A stretch of 64,000 bases of DNA, from assembly GCF_963677125.1 (NCBI RefSeq), contig NZ_OY781882.1:4114501-4178500 (forward strand), written 5' to 3'. The notes beneath the pieces were generated by a model. It saw only the letters and a program-made list of their open reading frames with translations. It did no database searches and was not told the origin of the DNA. Shown one piece after another: positions 44,113 to 53,500 of the stretch (the first letter of the stretch is position 1; every line of letters begins with the position of its first letter). The DNA comes from an uncultured Desulfobacter sp. (GTDB lineage Bacteria > Desulfobacterota > Desulfobacteria > Desulfobacterales > Desulfobacteraceae). The position numbers and the translations under genes are program-made.

Positions 44113-45362
44113 TGCTGAACACCATCCACATATATCGGCGTATCATTGTGGCAACTGATCTCTGGATAGACTGGATACCAATACCCGCCGATATTGTTTT
44201 CAATCACTGTATCCTCCTTCATCGTGATATATCCTGTGTGGTTGTTGGTGACAAAAAAGATGCCTGAGCCGTGCTGATTGACCTCATTGTATTTGATGCG
44301 TGTGCCGCATAACGAAAGAACCATATAATTTCCGTCATTGTAAATAGCCCCGCCGCTGCCACCGCCCGGGGTATCGTCCTGGGCCGGGTTTCCACCATTT
44401 CCAATGGCCCGGTTGTAGGCAAAAAGGCTGTTAATGATGGTCCAAGATACGCCGATGCTGCTGATGCCGCCGCCATTGGAGCCCACGTTGCCCAGGTCGT
44501 CTCTGCCGCCAAAGGTGCTGTTGACCACATAAACCGGCTCACCTTCATATTGGCTGAATACACGGACAGCGGCCCCCCCGACATCCGGACCGGTGTCGGC
44601 GCACACGTTGTTGAAAAATCGGCAATTGACAATCTTGAATCGACCACCCCGCACCCAAACCGCACCGCCGCCGGTATATTCGGTTTCAGATTTGGAATTT
44701 CCATGAATAAATGTCAGATTTTGAATGGTCAACTGGGGATGATCCTGGTTATCGCAAGTGGGTGTGGTCCATTTCTGATCCTTATCGCAGGTGTTCATGT
44801 AGAGGATCCGCCTTTGATTGTCACCGCTCAACGTTACCTTCCCGCCGCCGTCAATGACAATTTTGGGGCCGGTATCGTTAAAAATTTTGGCGGTATCATC
44901 CATCTCAATGGTGACCGGGTCCGGTCCGCAATTAAATGTAATAATGCCTCCACCAGCAACGGCCTCCACAACAGCCTGGCTTGTACAACTGCCCGGTGTG
45001 CCGTCGCCGATTACCTGTTCCGGCACTGACGTGTCTTCCTCTTGGGCATCCTTCGGAATACTGCACGTACCGTCAGGATTGCCCGCCGCCGGAAGATCAT
45101 CTTCATTAAAAAGAGCGGTAAGATCTTGGCCGTCAATATCACCATCACCATCACCATCACTATCAAAGTCATAGCTCGTATTATAATCTGGATCACTCGA
45201 ACTTGTACCAAAGGCTTCAGCAACGGCGGAAAAGACGATTGGATCATCCATGCCGGCAGCCTCGGCTCTGGTTGGGCTTACCCCCATTACGCTGTTTGGA
45301 TAAAAATTAACCCATACACAAAGCATTGGAAGGAATAATAACAGCCTGATAGTTTTTTGCAT
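44109..45362 (-). CDS. Secreted right-handed beta-helix protein within the cobamide operon
   Basis: 417 residues. A signal peptide (basic start MQKTIRLLLFLPMLCVWV, cleavage near residue 36) is followed by an Asp/Gly calcium loop (DSDGDGDGDIDGQD), then strand-turn repeats rich in Asn and Gly (VIDGGGKVTLSG, LTIQNLTFIHGNS, FKIVNCRFFNN, WTIINSLFAYNRA). These are the pectin-lyase-like parallel beta-helix of cell-surface proteins. Cys pairs suggest export. I cannot assign a function. It has its own AAGGAGT site, and its stop overlaps the cobD start (ATGA), which is odd for a secreted protein amid cytoplasmic cobamide enzymes. The Asp-rich loop is encoded by an imperfect six-base repeat near 45137-45165. 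Confidence 0.75.
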   Translation of the reverse strand: MQKTIRLLLFLPMLCVWVNFYPNSVMGVSPTRAEAAGMDDPIVFSAVAEAFGTSSSDPDYNTSYDFDSDGDGDGDIDGQDLTALFNEDDLPAAGNPDGTCSIPKDAQEEDTSVPEQVIGDGTPGSCTSQAVVEAVAGGGIITFNCGPDPVTIEMDDTAKIFNDTGPKIVIDGGGKVTLSGDNQRRILYMNTCDKDQKWTTPTCDNQDHPQLTIQNLTFIHGNSKSETEYTGGGAVWVRGGRFKIVNCRFFNNVCADTGPDVGGAAVRVFSQYEGEPVYVVNSTFGGRDDLGNVGSNGGGISSIGVSWTIINSLFAYNRAIGNGGNPAQDDTPGGGSGGAIYNDGNYMVLSLCGTRIKYNEVNQHGSGIFFVTNNHTGYITMKEDTVIENNIGGYWYPVYPEISCHNDTPIYVDGVQQ

Positions 45363-45423
45363 TGTTACTCCTTTAATTTTCTTTGTAATAAGGTTGTCTA
45401 ATTATCTTAAAATATCGACGGTA

Positions 45424-45480
45424 TGCTGTTGTGTGTCGCGTCAGGGTGTTGATAGGATAGGTCAGCCCATGGCTGTTCTT
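45424..45480 (+). repeat. Structured intergenic repeat, partial copy R7
   Basis: Only the second half is recognisable: GCTGTTGTGTG, then GTTGATAGGATAGGTCAGCCCATGGCTGTT. Its last bases abut the stop codon of the opposing cobS gene (45479-45481), as R2 does for metR. Confidence 0.6.
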
Positions 45481-46246
45481 AAACGATATTCATACCGGCT
45501 GCCATAAACAACCAGGCTTCCATTACTTCGGTCATAGCGCCGAGCATGTCCCCTGTAATGCAGTTCATTTTTTGTTTGTAAAATGTTAAAATTCCAACAC
45601 ATCCCAGGATAAATCCTAAAATCAATATCAGTCCCTTAAATCCCAGCAGTAAGGACAAACTTAAGGGGATCAGGCACAGGTAAAAATCTTTTGAATTCAG
45701 CGGCCGGTCAAACAGATCCTTGCCTGTTCCCACGCTTTTTCTGCCGTAATTGAGGTGTTTTATGCCAAAGATCATGGCGGCCCTGGAAAAAGCGGGCACC
45801 AGGAGAAATATGGCCATGGCCTGAACCGGAGAACAACTGATTTTCACCGACCAGATCCCGGCAAGTTTTGTTGCCAGACCCAGGACAACAGCAACCAGTC
45901 CCATCATACCGGTTCGGGAATCTTTCATGATTTCCAGGGCTCGCTCCCTGCTCCGGTGGCTGAACATGCCGTCTGCGGTATCGCCGAGTCCGTCCAGGTG
46001 AAAGGCACCGGTAACGGCTACCAGGAAAATAAGATCAACCAAGGCTGCGGCAGGTGCCGCCCAGACCATGGATGCCAGAAAATCGATGATCGCCAAAAGG
46101 GCACCGATGATCAAGCCCACCACGGGAAAAAAGCGGATCATGCCCAAAGGAGAATATACCGGTTTTTTTCCCGTGGGCAGAATAGTAATAAAGGCCACGC
46201 AGGCACGTAAGTCTTTAAAAAAATCGGGATTATCCGTCCGGGTCAT
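45479..46246 (-). CDS. cobS: Adenosylcobinamide-GDP ribazoletransferase (cobalamin synthase)
   Basis: A 255-residue membrane enzyme that joins adenosylcobinamide-GDP and alpha-ribazole (phosphate). Diagnostic stretches are TILPTGKKPVYSPLGMIRFFPVVG near the start (in parts), HLDGLGDTADGMFSH and RERALEIMKDSRTG, the metal-binding region. Several hydrophobic helices follow. I place the start at the ATG 46246, giving a 4-base overlap with cobU, rather than the longer frame from 46279. Repeat R7 lies directly behind the stop. Confidence 0.93.
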   Translation of the reverse strand: MTRTDNPDFFKDLRACVAFITILPTGKKPVYSPLGMIRFFPVVGLIIGALLAIIDFLASMVWAAPAAALVDLIFLVAVTGAFHLDGLGDTADGMFSHRSRERALEIMKDSRTGMMGLVAVVLGLATKLAGIWSVKISCSPVQAMAIFLLVPAFSRAAMIFGIKHLNYGRKSVGTGKDLFDRPLNSKDFYLCLIPLSLSLLLGFKGLILILGFILGCVGILTFYKQKMNCITGDMLGAMTEVMEAWLFMAAGMNIV

Positions 46247-46815
46247 TGAAGTGCCTCGTTTCCAAAATCCTGGCCGCAACCGGACCCAGGTTTAATTTGG
46301 ACCGGGATACCGGCCATGCTTATAATAACTTTGTCAACGGCTTGGGCCACCCGCTGGTTGACAAGTCCTGCCATGTCCCTGAATTGCCGTGCAAGGCTAT
46401 TTTCAGGAACAATCCCATATCCCACTTCATTGGAAACCAGGATAACAGGGCAGGTTGACCGGTGTAATGCGTTCTCAAGCAGGTCCACTGCCGCCATGAT
46501 ACCGGCCTCATCTTTTTCCTGAAACAGTAGGTTGGAGATCCAAAGCGTCAGGCAATCCACCAGAATCACCTTTGCCTGGATACAGAGCCGTTCAATGGTT
46601 TCATGGATGCGTATCGGTTCTTCAATTGTTGTCCAGTCAGGGCCGCGGTCCTCCTGGTGGCGTTTCACCCGCGCTTTCATTTCTTTGTCCGTGGGCACGC
46701 AGGTGGCCAGATAAATTTTTTTGTCCGCGGCCATACTATCGGCGGTCTGCTTGGCCACATTGCTTTTGCCGCTTCTGCAGCCACCGAGTACCAGAATGTG
46801 CGTTATGTCGGTCAT
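46243..46815 (-). CDS. cobU: Adenosylcobinamide kinase / guanylyltransferase
   Basis: A 190-residue bifunctional enzyme that phosphorylates adenosylcobinamide and transfers GMP from GTP. The P-loop GGCRSGKS is at residues 11-18, followed by YLATCVPTDKEM, VKRHQEDRGPDWTTIEEP (the catalytic-His region) and LVDCLTLWISNLL. It is the first gene of the cobU-cobS pair. No clear ribosome site precedes it: repeat R8 begins only a few bases upstream and occupies the leader. Confidence 0.93.
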   Translation of the reverse strand: MTDITHILVLGGCRSGKSNVAKQTADSMAADKKIYLATCVPTDKEMKARVKRHQEDRGPDWTTIEEPIRIHETIERLCIQAKVILVDCLTLWISNLLFQEKDEAGIMAAVDLLENALHRSTCPVILVSNEVGYGIVPENSLARQFRDMAGLVNQRVAQAVDKVIISMAGIPVQIKPGSGCGQDFGNEALQ

Positions 46816-46820
46816 AATTT

Positions 46821-46908
46821 TTCTAAGAAAGTCTAAATAACTATTTGAATTACTTTTTTGTTTCGTTGTTGGCTGAGGTCTGGTAACTGATTTGTCAGGT
46901 CAGCCTAT
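46821..46908 (+). repeat. Structured intergenic repeat, copy R8
   Basis: It begins CTAAGAAAGTC with central TTTGTTTCGTTGTTGG. Stem one is AAAGT/ACTTT. Stem two is GGCTG/CAGCC, another compensated variant. It lies antisense in the leader of cobU and ends without the usual GGCCGTTAT. Confidence 0.7.
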
Positions 46909-47248
46909 TTTTGCAAAGGCGACCTGAGGATAACTTATCCAGAGTGCCGGCTGCAACTTAAAATCGGAAAACAGTATTCTTAATACAAAGTGGATAAATG
47001 GCGAGGCTTTATTTTATGGGTATTTCAGAAAATCAAGATAAATTAGTTTCCAAATTGTCAGGAATGATTATAGTATTAATTGATATTAAAAAATTCAAAA
47101 TTGTATTTTTTAATTTGATTTTTGTGCTAAGAAACGGTATTCCCATTAGGCAAATTTAGTTACCAAGGCCGATAAATTTGCGGCAACTAATAGTTATTAA
47201 TGGTAAAATGAGAATACAATCAAAAATATTGATGCGGAAACCCACTTT
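46909..47248. other. Intergenic region between cobU and the NifA-like gene
   Basis: Roughly 340 AT-rich bases. I looked for a cobalamin riboswitch upstream of cobU and found no B12 box on the minus strand. No sigma-54 (GG-N10-GC) promoter was convincingly placed before the NifA-like gene. Confidence 0.5.
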
Positions 47249-48769
47249 ATGAAGTCCATAGAAGAAACCTCGTTATTATACGAAATCAGCCAATCATTAA
47301 ATCGGCACATGGACATGAAAAAGTCCCTGATCAAGGTTTTAAGTGTGCTGTCTGAATCACTGAATCTTGTAAGGGGAATTATTTTTCTAACCAATAGTGA
47401 AACCGGGGAAATCCGCATTGAAATAGCCCACGGCATTTCCGAAGAGAAAACCAAACAAATAAAATACCTTCCCGGAGAGGGCATTATTGGAAAAGTGATT
47501 CAGACCGGTAAACCTGCCGTAGTGCCTAGAATCAGTGAAGAGCCTTTGTTTCTGGATAAGACCCATTCCAGGAATCTTGCCCAGGGGCAGGAGTATTCCT
47601 ATATCTGCGTACCCATCAAAAAAGAGAACCGCGTGGTCGGTGCCATCAGTGCGGACCGTCCCTATGAAGGCAAACGCTCCTTGGAAAATGGTGAAAAGCT
47701 CCTTGCGGTGGTGGCAACCATGGTGGCGCATCATGTCATAAACATTGAAACCATCCGGGTAGAAAAAGAGCAACTGAAGACCGAGAACCTGAGGCTGAAG
47801 TCAGAGCTGGAGAACAAGTACAGTTTTGCCAATATCATTGGTAATTCCAACAAAATGCGCGAAGTTCTCCAGATGATCTCCCAGGTGTCTTCCTCGTCCG
47901 CCACGGTGTTAATCCGCGGTGAAAGCGGCACGGGCAAGGAATTGGTGGCCAATTCCATCCACTACAACTCAGAGCGCAACCAGAATCCTTTCATTAAGAT
48001 CAATTGCGCGGCCATTCCGGACAACCTCATTGAAAGTGAGTTGTTCGGCCATGAAAAAGGGGCGTTTACCGGGGCATCCTCCACTAAAAAAGGTAAATTT
48101 GAGCTGGCCAATACAGGCACCATTTTTCTGGACGAGATCGGGAATATGGATTTAGGGGCCCAGGTAAAACTTTTACGGGTGCTCCAGGAGAAAGAATTTG
48201 AACGGGTGGGCGGATACAAGCCCATCAAGGCCGATGTCAGAATTGTGGCCGCCACCAACTCCAACCTGGAGGAGATGGTCCAGCAGGGCAAATTCCGGGA
48301 TGACCTTTATTTCCGGCTCAATGTATTTCCCATTTACATCCCCAGCCTTCGCATGCGCAAAACAGACATTATTCTTCTGGCCGATCATTTTCTGGAAAAA
48401 TACAGAAAAGAACATGGCAAAGAGATCAAGCGCATCACCACACCCGCCATTGACATGATGATGGAATACCATTGGCCGGGCAATGTCCGGGAGCTTGAAA
48501 ATTGCATTGAACGGGCCGTGATTTTGTGCAATGAAGGTGCCATTCACTCATACCACCTGCCGGCAACCCTTCAGACCGGCACCAAGTCCAAGACCCTTCC
48601 CTTGTCCCTTGAGGATGCTGTGGCAAGCCTTGAAAAGGAGATCCTCATGGATGCCCTGAAAAATACCCGGGGCAATATCAATAAGGCTGCCAAATTGATT
48701 AACATTACTGTAAGAAAATTTTCTTATAAGGCTGCTCGATATAACATCAACTATAAAGATTATCGATAG
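47249..48769 (+). CDS. NifA-like sigma-54-dependent activator
   Basis: 506 residues. An N-terminal GAF domain (about 20-170; LNLVRGIIFLTNSETGEIRI, YICVPIKKENRVVGAISADR) is followed by an AAA+ domain with Walker A GESGTGKE, the sigma-54-contacting GAFTGA loop and Walker B IFLDEIGNM. A C-terminal Fis-type helix-turn-helix follows (GNINKAAKLINITVRKFSYK). Domain order and spacing match NifA, the activator of nitrogen fixation genes, but no nif gene is in the window. The target is therefore uncertain, and other GAF-AAA-Fis activators share the layout. No strong ribosome site is seen before the ATG. Confidence 0.82.
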   Translation: MKSIEETSLLYEISQSLNRHMDMKKSLIKVLSVLSESLNLVRGIIFLTNSETGEIRIEIAHGISEEKTKQIKYLPGEGIIGKVIQTGKPAVVPRISEEPLFLDKTHSRNLAQGQEYSYICVPIKKENRVVGAISADRPYEGKRSLENGEKLLAVVATMVAHHVINIETIRVEKEQLKTENLRLKSELENKYSFANIIGNSNKMREVLQMISQVSSSSATVLIRGESGTGKELVANSIHYNSERNQNPFIKINCAAIPDNLIESELFGHEKGAFTGASSTKKGKFELANTGTIFLDEIGNMDLGAQVKLLRVLQEKEFERVGGYKPIKADVRIVAATNSNLEEMVQQGKFRDDLYFRLNVFPIYIPSLRMRKTDIILLADHFLEKYRKEHGKEIKRITTPAIDMMMEYHWPGNVRELENCIERAVILCNEGAIHSYHLPATLQTGTKSKTLPLSLEDAVASLEKEILMDALKNTRGNINKAAKLINITVRKFSYKAARYNINYKDYR

Positions 48770-48863
48770 ATTCTTGGTTTCTTGACGGAATTATAATTTG
48801 TCCTTACTTTAAAAAATAACCGTGGGATGACCTGGTTTTTTACCGTGGTTGAGCCTACGTTAC

Positions 48864-48893
48864 AAGACCTGTGTAAATTGCATAGGTCTTTTT
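48864..48893 (+). terminator. Hairpin terminator or attenuator before the DUF2892 gene
   Basis: AAGACCTGTG pairs with CATAGGTCTT (ten pairs, one G-U) around a seven-base loop, followed by Ts. It lies 95 bases after the NifA-like stop and 39 bases before the small membrane-protein gene, so it may end the first or regulate the second. A 6+2+6 palindrome (GTACGA AA TCGTAC) follows at 48899-48912. Confidence 0.7.
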
Positions 48894-48931
48894 AAAAAGT
48901 ACGAAATCGTACGACACGAGGAGGATTTGTC

Positions 48932-49123
48932 ATGAAAATGGAAAATTATATCCGCGCTATTGCCGGCAGTTTTGTTCTTATTACTCTGTTTTTGGGATGG
49001 CTGGTTTCACCCTATTGGTATTTGTTCACAGCTTTTGTGGGTATAAATCTTGTTCAATCGGCATTTACCGGATTTTGCCCCATGGAAAATATTCTGGAAA
49101 AGGTGTTTAAGGTGCCCCGTTGA
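48932..49123 (+). CDS. Small DUF2892 inner-membrane protein
   Basis: 63 residues with two membrane helices (AIAGSFVLITLFLGWLV and YWYLFTAFVGINLVQSAFTG) and the conserved GFCPMENIL segment carrying one Cys. This is the YgaP-C/DUF2892 family, often fused to or beside rhodanese or redox proteins, function not established. A clear GAGGAGG precedes the ATG. The palindrome GTACGAAATCGTAC directly upstream may be an operator. Confidence 0.85.
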   Translation: MKMENYIRAIAGSFVLITLFLGWLVSPYWYLFTAFVGINLVQSAFTGFCPMENILEKVFKVPR

Positions 49124-49171
49124 AACGTAGAATATCTTTGACTAAGTACGGCATCCACGATGCCTTTCATT

Positions 49172-49240
49172 TTTAACCACGGAAATCACAGAAGACACGG
49201 AAAATAAAATTCCGTGATTTCCGTGCATTCCGTGGTTAAA
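49172..49240. repeat. Nested inverted repeat built of ACGGAA/TTCCGT units
   Basis: TTTAACCACGGAA at 49172-49184 pairs with TTCCGTGGTTAAA at 49228-49240. Inside, CACGGAAATCAC (49178-49189) pairs with GTGATTTCCGTG (49214-49225). The pairings compete, so alternative hairpins or a cruciform are possible. It lies between the convergent DUF2892 and GAPDH genes and may act as terminator for both. Confidence 0.7.
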
Positions 49241-49259
49241 TCATTTTTCATAAGCCGGG

Positions 49260-50510
49260 TTATTCCATGGACTCGGCAACGGTTACGGTTCTGTCCCCCA
49301 GCATGTTTACATAAGATGCCATTTCATTGTCGTACCATCCATAAATGACCGCCTGGGTGACTTGAATGGAGCCGACACGATCCTTAATGTTCTCCAGCAC
49401 TTCCTTTTCAATGCCCTGCATATGTTCCAGGTTAATGGAAATAGACGCCGTGCGGGTGTGGGTTTCATGACCTTCGATGACTGCCGCCGCCCTAGGGGTA
49501 CCAATGATGTCCGAGGATACATTTTGTTTGTCCGTAAAAATCAGATAACCATCGGATTGCTTTTGGGCCCTGTCTTGATAGATTTGGTTGATCAAATCCC
49601 TTCTGACCGGCGGTTTGTCCAGTTCTTCTTGCAGGTTGATGACCAGAACGATCAAAGAGCCCGTGGCGGTGGGAATACGCACGGACTCGGCAATGAAACC
49701 GATACTGGCCATTTCCGGGATAACCTGTTGCAATGCCTTGGCCGCACCTGTGGTGGTCAAAATGATATTGTTCATGATGGACCTGTTTTTTCTCAGATCG
49801 CTTTTTCCGGTTTTGGGCAGTCGATCCAGCACTTCCTGTGAACCTGTGGCCGCATGAACCGTGGCCATGGATGCGGACAGCACCCGATCCAGGCCAAAGG
49901 CATCCAGCAACGGCTTGACCATATGAGCAAGACAGGTGGTGGTGCAGGAGGCATTGGAAATCAGACAGTGGCGGACAGGATCATAGTCTTTGTCATTTAT
50001 GCCCATGACTGTAGTGACGGCATCATCGGGAATGGAGGCGCCTTGTTTCAGTTTAAAGGGTGCCGATGCAATGACCTTTCTGGCACCAGCCTCCAGGTGA
50101 CCCCGGATAGATCCTTTGGACGCATTTGATTCGAGGTTGGGATCAAGAAACTGGCCCGTGGTATCCACCACCAGCTCCACATTATGCTGTGCCCATGCGA
50201 TATCTTTTGGATTACGGTCTGTGGAAAGGATTTTTATTTTTACCCCATTTACCACAAAGGTGCCGGAACCGGGATCAACATCCGTGATCACAGGCTCTGC
50301 CTGAAAACCGTGTAAAAATGCCTCCAGGCGGCCGTATGTGGAATCCCGCTCAATGTAATGGATGAGATCATCCATGCCGGTACCGACTTCTCTGCCCACA
50401 TTGATGATGATTTCATCAAAAAATTTTCTGCCGGCATGGTGCCATAACGTCAGCTTTCCAATTCTTCCAAGTCCGTTTATGCCCAGGATCTTTGGTGCGT
50501 CTGTGCTCAT
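49260..50510 (-). CDS. gap: Glyceraldehyde-3-phosphate dehydrogenase, extended form
   Basis: 416 residues, about 80 longer than the usual 335. The Rossmann start ILGINGLGRIGKLTLWHH, the catalytic Cys in SNASCTTTCLA, the paired His in MATVHAATGSQ and the phosphate-binding RIPTATGSLIVLV are all present. YGWYDNEMASYVN is the typical C-terminus. Extra residues lie mainly in the catalytic domain. The Asn-Asp that normally binds the NAD ribose after strand 2 reads INVGREVG, so coenzyme preference may differ. It is 17 bases downstream of the PEP-synthase-like gene on the same strand. AAAGGAAAC precedes the ATG. Confidence 0.9.
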   Translation of the reverse strand: MSTDAPKILGINGLGRIGKLTLWHHAGRKFFDEIIINVGREVGTGMDDLIHYIERDSTYGRLEAFLHGFQAEPVITDVDPGSGTFVVNGVKIKILSTDRNPKDIAWAQHNVELVVDTTGQFLDPNLESNASKGSIRGHLEAGARKVIASAPFKLKQGASIPDDAVTTVMGINDKDYDPVRHCLISNASCTTTCLAHMVKPLLDAFGLDRVLSASMATVHAATGSQEVLDRLPKTGKSDLRKNRSIMNNIILTTTGAAKALQQVIPEMASIGFIAESVRIPTATGSLIVLVINLQEELDKPPVRRDLINQIYQDRAQKQSDGYLIFTDKQNVSSDIIGTPRAAAVIEGHETHTRTASISINLEHMQGIEKEVLENIKDRVGSIQVTQAVIYGWYDNEMASYVNMLGDRTVTVAESME

Positions 50511-50526
50511 GTTTCCTTTGCCTTTT

Positions 50527-53500
50527 TTAGATTGAGGTTAAGTGGTTACTGATTTTCATCTGTCCCTGGTAGACAATGCCTTTATGGCCGTCCAGACTGA
50601 TGAAATCCCCTGTATTCATTGTTACACCATTGAGTTCACAAAAGCGTGCTTCTTCATTGCAGATCAGATTTTTGCACCCCACCACACAGGTTTTGCCCAG
50701 ATTGTACGCCACCACGGCGGCGTGGGAGGTCAGTCCCCCTCGGGCCGTCAGGATGCCGTCTGTCGCATCAATTTCTAAAATGTCATCGGGCACGGTGTCG
50801 TTGCGAAGCAAAATCAGGCTGGTATCCGGGTCCTGGCGCCTGAAGCCGTCTATCTCTTCTAAGGAGAATACGATCCTGCCGCTCATGGCACCTCCGGACA
50901 CACCTATTCCCTGGCCTAACTGGACTTTTTCAAGCCTGTCCGGTGCTGCATCAAATCGTTTGACTTTTTTTCTATCCCGTAAAGACAGATCCCTGGCCTG
51001 GAGAATAAATACATCTTCAGCGTCCTGCCCCTGGAAGGTAAATTCCATTTCCTGGGGGTTCCAGCCCTCTTCATAAATCAACTGCAGAACAATACTTTTT
51101 AGTTTTTCATACACCAGAGGAAACCGTTCCTCCAGGCTGATTTTTACACCCCTGCCTTCCATCTCCCTTTGGAGTTCGGATATGGGCAGGGTTTTCACTA
51201 AACCGGATACCACATCTTCCCCCTGGTTGCCAATGGTAAAATCCCCCCACAGCCGGATGGCGTCCCCGGGCAGTTTGGGGCTGTGGGTGAATACCACACC
51301 AGAGCCCGATTCCCTGGAGCGGTTGCCGAACACCATGGACTGAACCGTTGCCGCTGTGCCCCAGTCATCGGAAATCCCCATGATTTTACGATAATTTTTA
51401 GCCCGTTTGGAGTTCCAGGATGAAAATACCTTTTTAATGGACAAAAATAACTGGTCCATGGGAGATTCCAGTATTTCTATGCCCTGGTCCAGTAACAGCT
51501 GCTTATATTCCAGGGCTACGGTGTGCATCTGGTCGCCTGTAAAGTAGCGTTTGAAGCGGATGCCGGCCCTTTCCTTGTGAGAACTGATGATGGCATCAAA
51601 CCGGTCTCTCTGGATGCCGTAAACCATGCCGTAGGCCTGGATAAACCGGCGGTATGAATCCCATGCGAACCAGGGGTTTCCCGACTTTTCGGCTATCTTT
51701 TCGGCAATCTGTTCATTTATGCCCACGTTTAAAAATGAGTCCAGCATCCCCGGCTGTGAAATGGATGATCCCGAGCGAACGGACAGCAGCAGCGGGTTAT
51801 CCGGGTCCCCGAATTTTTTTCCTTCTGCTTTTTCAAGCTGGGCAAGCATATGGGCCACCAACTGCTGGAAGTTCACCGATGCCGGGATGTAGTTATCAAT
51901 GAGATCCAGACATTTGAACACTTCGGTGGTGATGATGAAGCCGTTGGGCACCTTAATCCCCAGACGCTTAAGTGCTATGATATTCAGCCCCTTGTTGCCC
52001 AGGTAAATGATATTGCTGCTGAACAACTGTCCGGCATCGATAGAACAGACCGCAGCTTTCGGGTCGTAGTTGAGCAGGGCGGATAGTTCATCTTGGGTTA
52101 GCCGTTCGGACTGGCGGAACAGGGTATTTAAAATCCGGTTTAAAAATACATCCAGCTGCTGGAGTCCAAGGGATGTGGCAATCCTGTCCCTGAAAAAAAT
52201 ATCCGCCACCCGCTGGTCTAATTTTTTTGCCATTTTGGCAGCGGCCGGTGTATTGGTCATATTGGCTGCCGGATCAAATCCTTCGGGCAGGTATTTTTCA
52301 AGTATGTTTTCCCGGCCAATGCGGTTGTCTAAATTGATCAGATTTAGGGAGTGTAGGTTGTTGAAATGGTCGTTGACCGCATCGGCAACCGCCCGGGTAA
52401 AGCCTTTGAAAATATCCAGGTACTGGGTAAAGGAGCAGGTGGTAATATTTATGGCGTATTTTAAAAATTCCAACTGGGTATCCAGCTTGTTGGATATAAT
52501 GCCGTCCAGGGCGAGGGCCTGCCGGAACAGCGTAAGAATAGAAAAGATTTTCACAAAAGTGGGTTTGGTGATCAAGCGCAGATCAATGCCGTCGATCAGA
52601 TCCTCAAACAGTACATTAATAAGGTTTTCAAGTCTTAGGGTCATGCCCAGGGCATCAAATTTGGCCTCACTGTAAGATCCGTACATGGACGGAATGTCAA
52701 CAGCAATGTGACGCTTGTGGTAAATAGATTCGTTTACGGCAAACTTTTCCTTGGACAAAATAATGTTTTTCAACTCCGCCATATATGCCAAAAGTCCGCC
52801 AATCCGGTTTTCCGGATCGGTTTCACCCAGGGCATGGAGGATATCCCTGGGATCGGGCAGTCCCTGGGACATATGGGTGTTGACATAGTTTGCAAGATCC
52901 AGGTTTTCAATACCGTATTTTTCATTAAGCAGGGCGTGGAAGCGGATAATCAGTTTAACCCGTTCCCTGTCCAGGTCTGTTGCGTTTTCCGTTTTGTCAA
53001 TAATGCCCTCAAGGTCGGCTTGTGATACAGCAAGAAAATCAATCGGTGTGTTCAGCTTTTTTTGGGCCAGGGTTCGGAAAACGGCATGGGTGCCGTCAAT
53101 GTATTTTCCGCGGGTTGGGATATCATTATAGATGGACGGGGGCAGGTAGGGTTTCAACGGTGTTTTATCCAGGGTTTTCCAGAACATCATCACTTCCCGG
53201 ATAAAGTCCACGATTCTTGATGAGCTTTCCACATGGCATTGTTTGCGTAAGAAATGGATCAGCTTGTCCCTGCGAAACACCGATTCATCTAATCGGGTGG
53301 AAATATCCCGAAGTTCTCCTTCTGCACCGATCTCATTGAAAAAGGTGGGCAGCAGCCGGGCCAGTTGCTTGACCAGATTGTACACCGGGGCAATGTCCGC
53401 GTTGAGGAAAGTGGTAATGTCCCGGGGAAACAGGTCCGTGTCCCTGATAAAGACTCCGCCCACTGCCAGGGAGGTAATCAAGGCCGACAGGAGGCGCTTG

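Noticed and set aside
45137..45165. Short ATCACC tandem repeat as a phase-variable microsatellite
   Set aside because: The six-base units stay in frame and encode the Asp-Gly calcium loop, so length changes would not shift the frame; likely coding constraint.
46247..46279. N-terminal extension of cobS
   Set aside because: The extension overlaps cobU heavily and has no ribosome site, while ATG 46246 gives the usual four-base overlap.
46816..46950. Cobalamin riboswitch upstream of cobU
   Set aside because: No B12 box or the usual multi-stem arrangement on the minus strand; the leader is occupied by repeat R8 instead.
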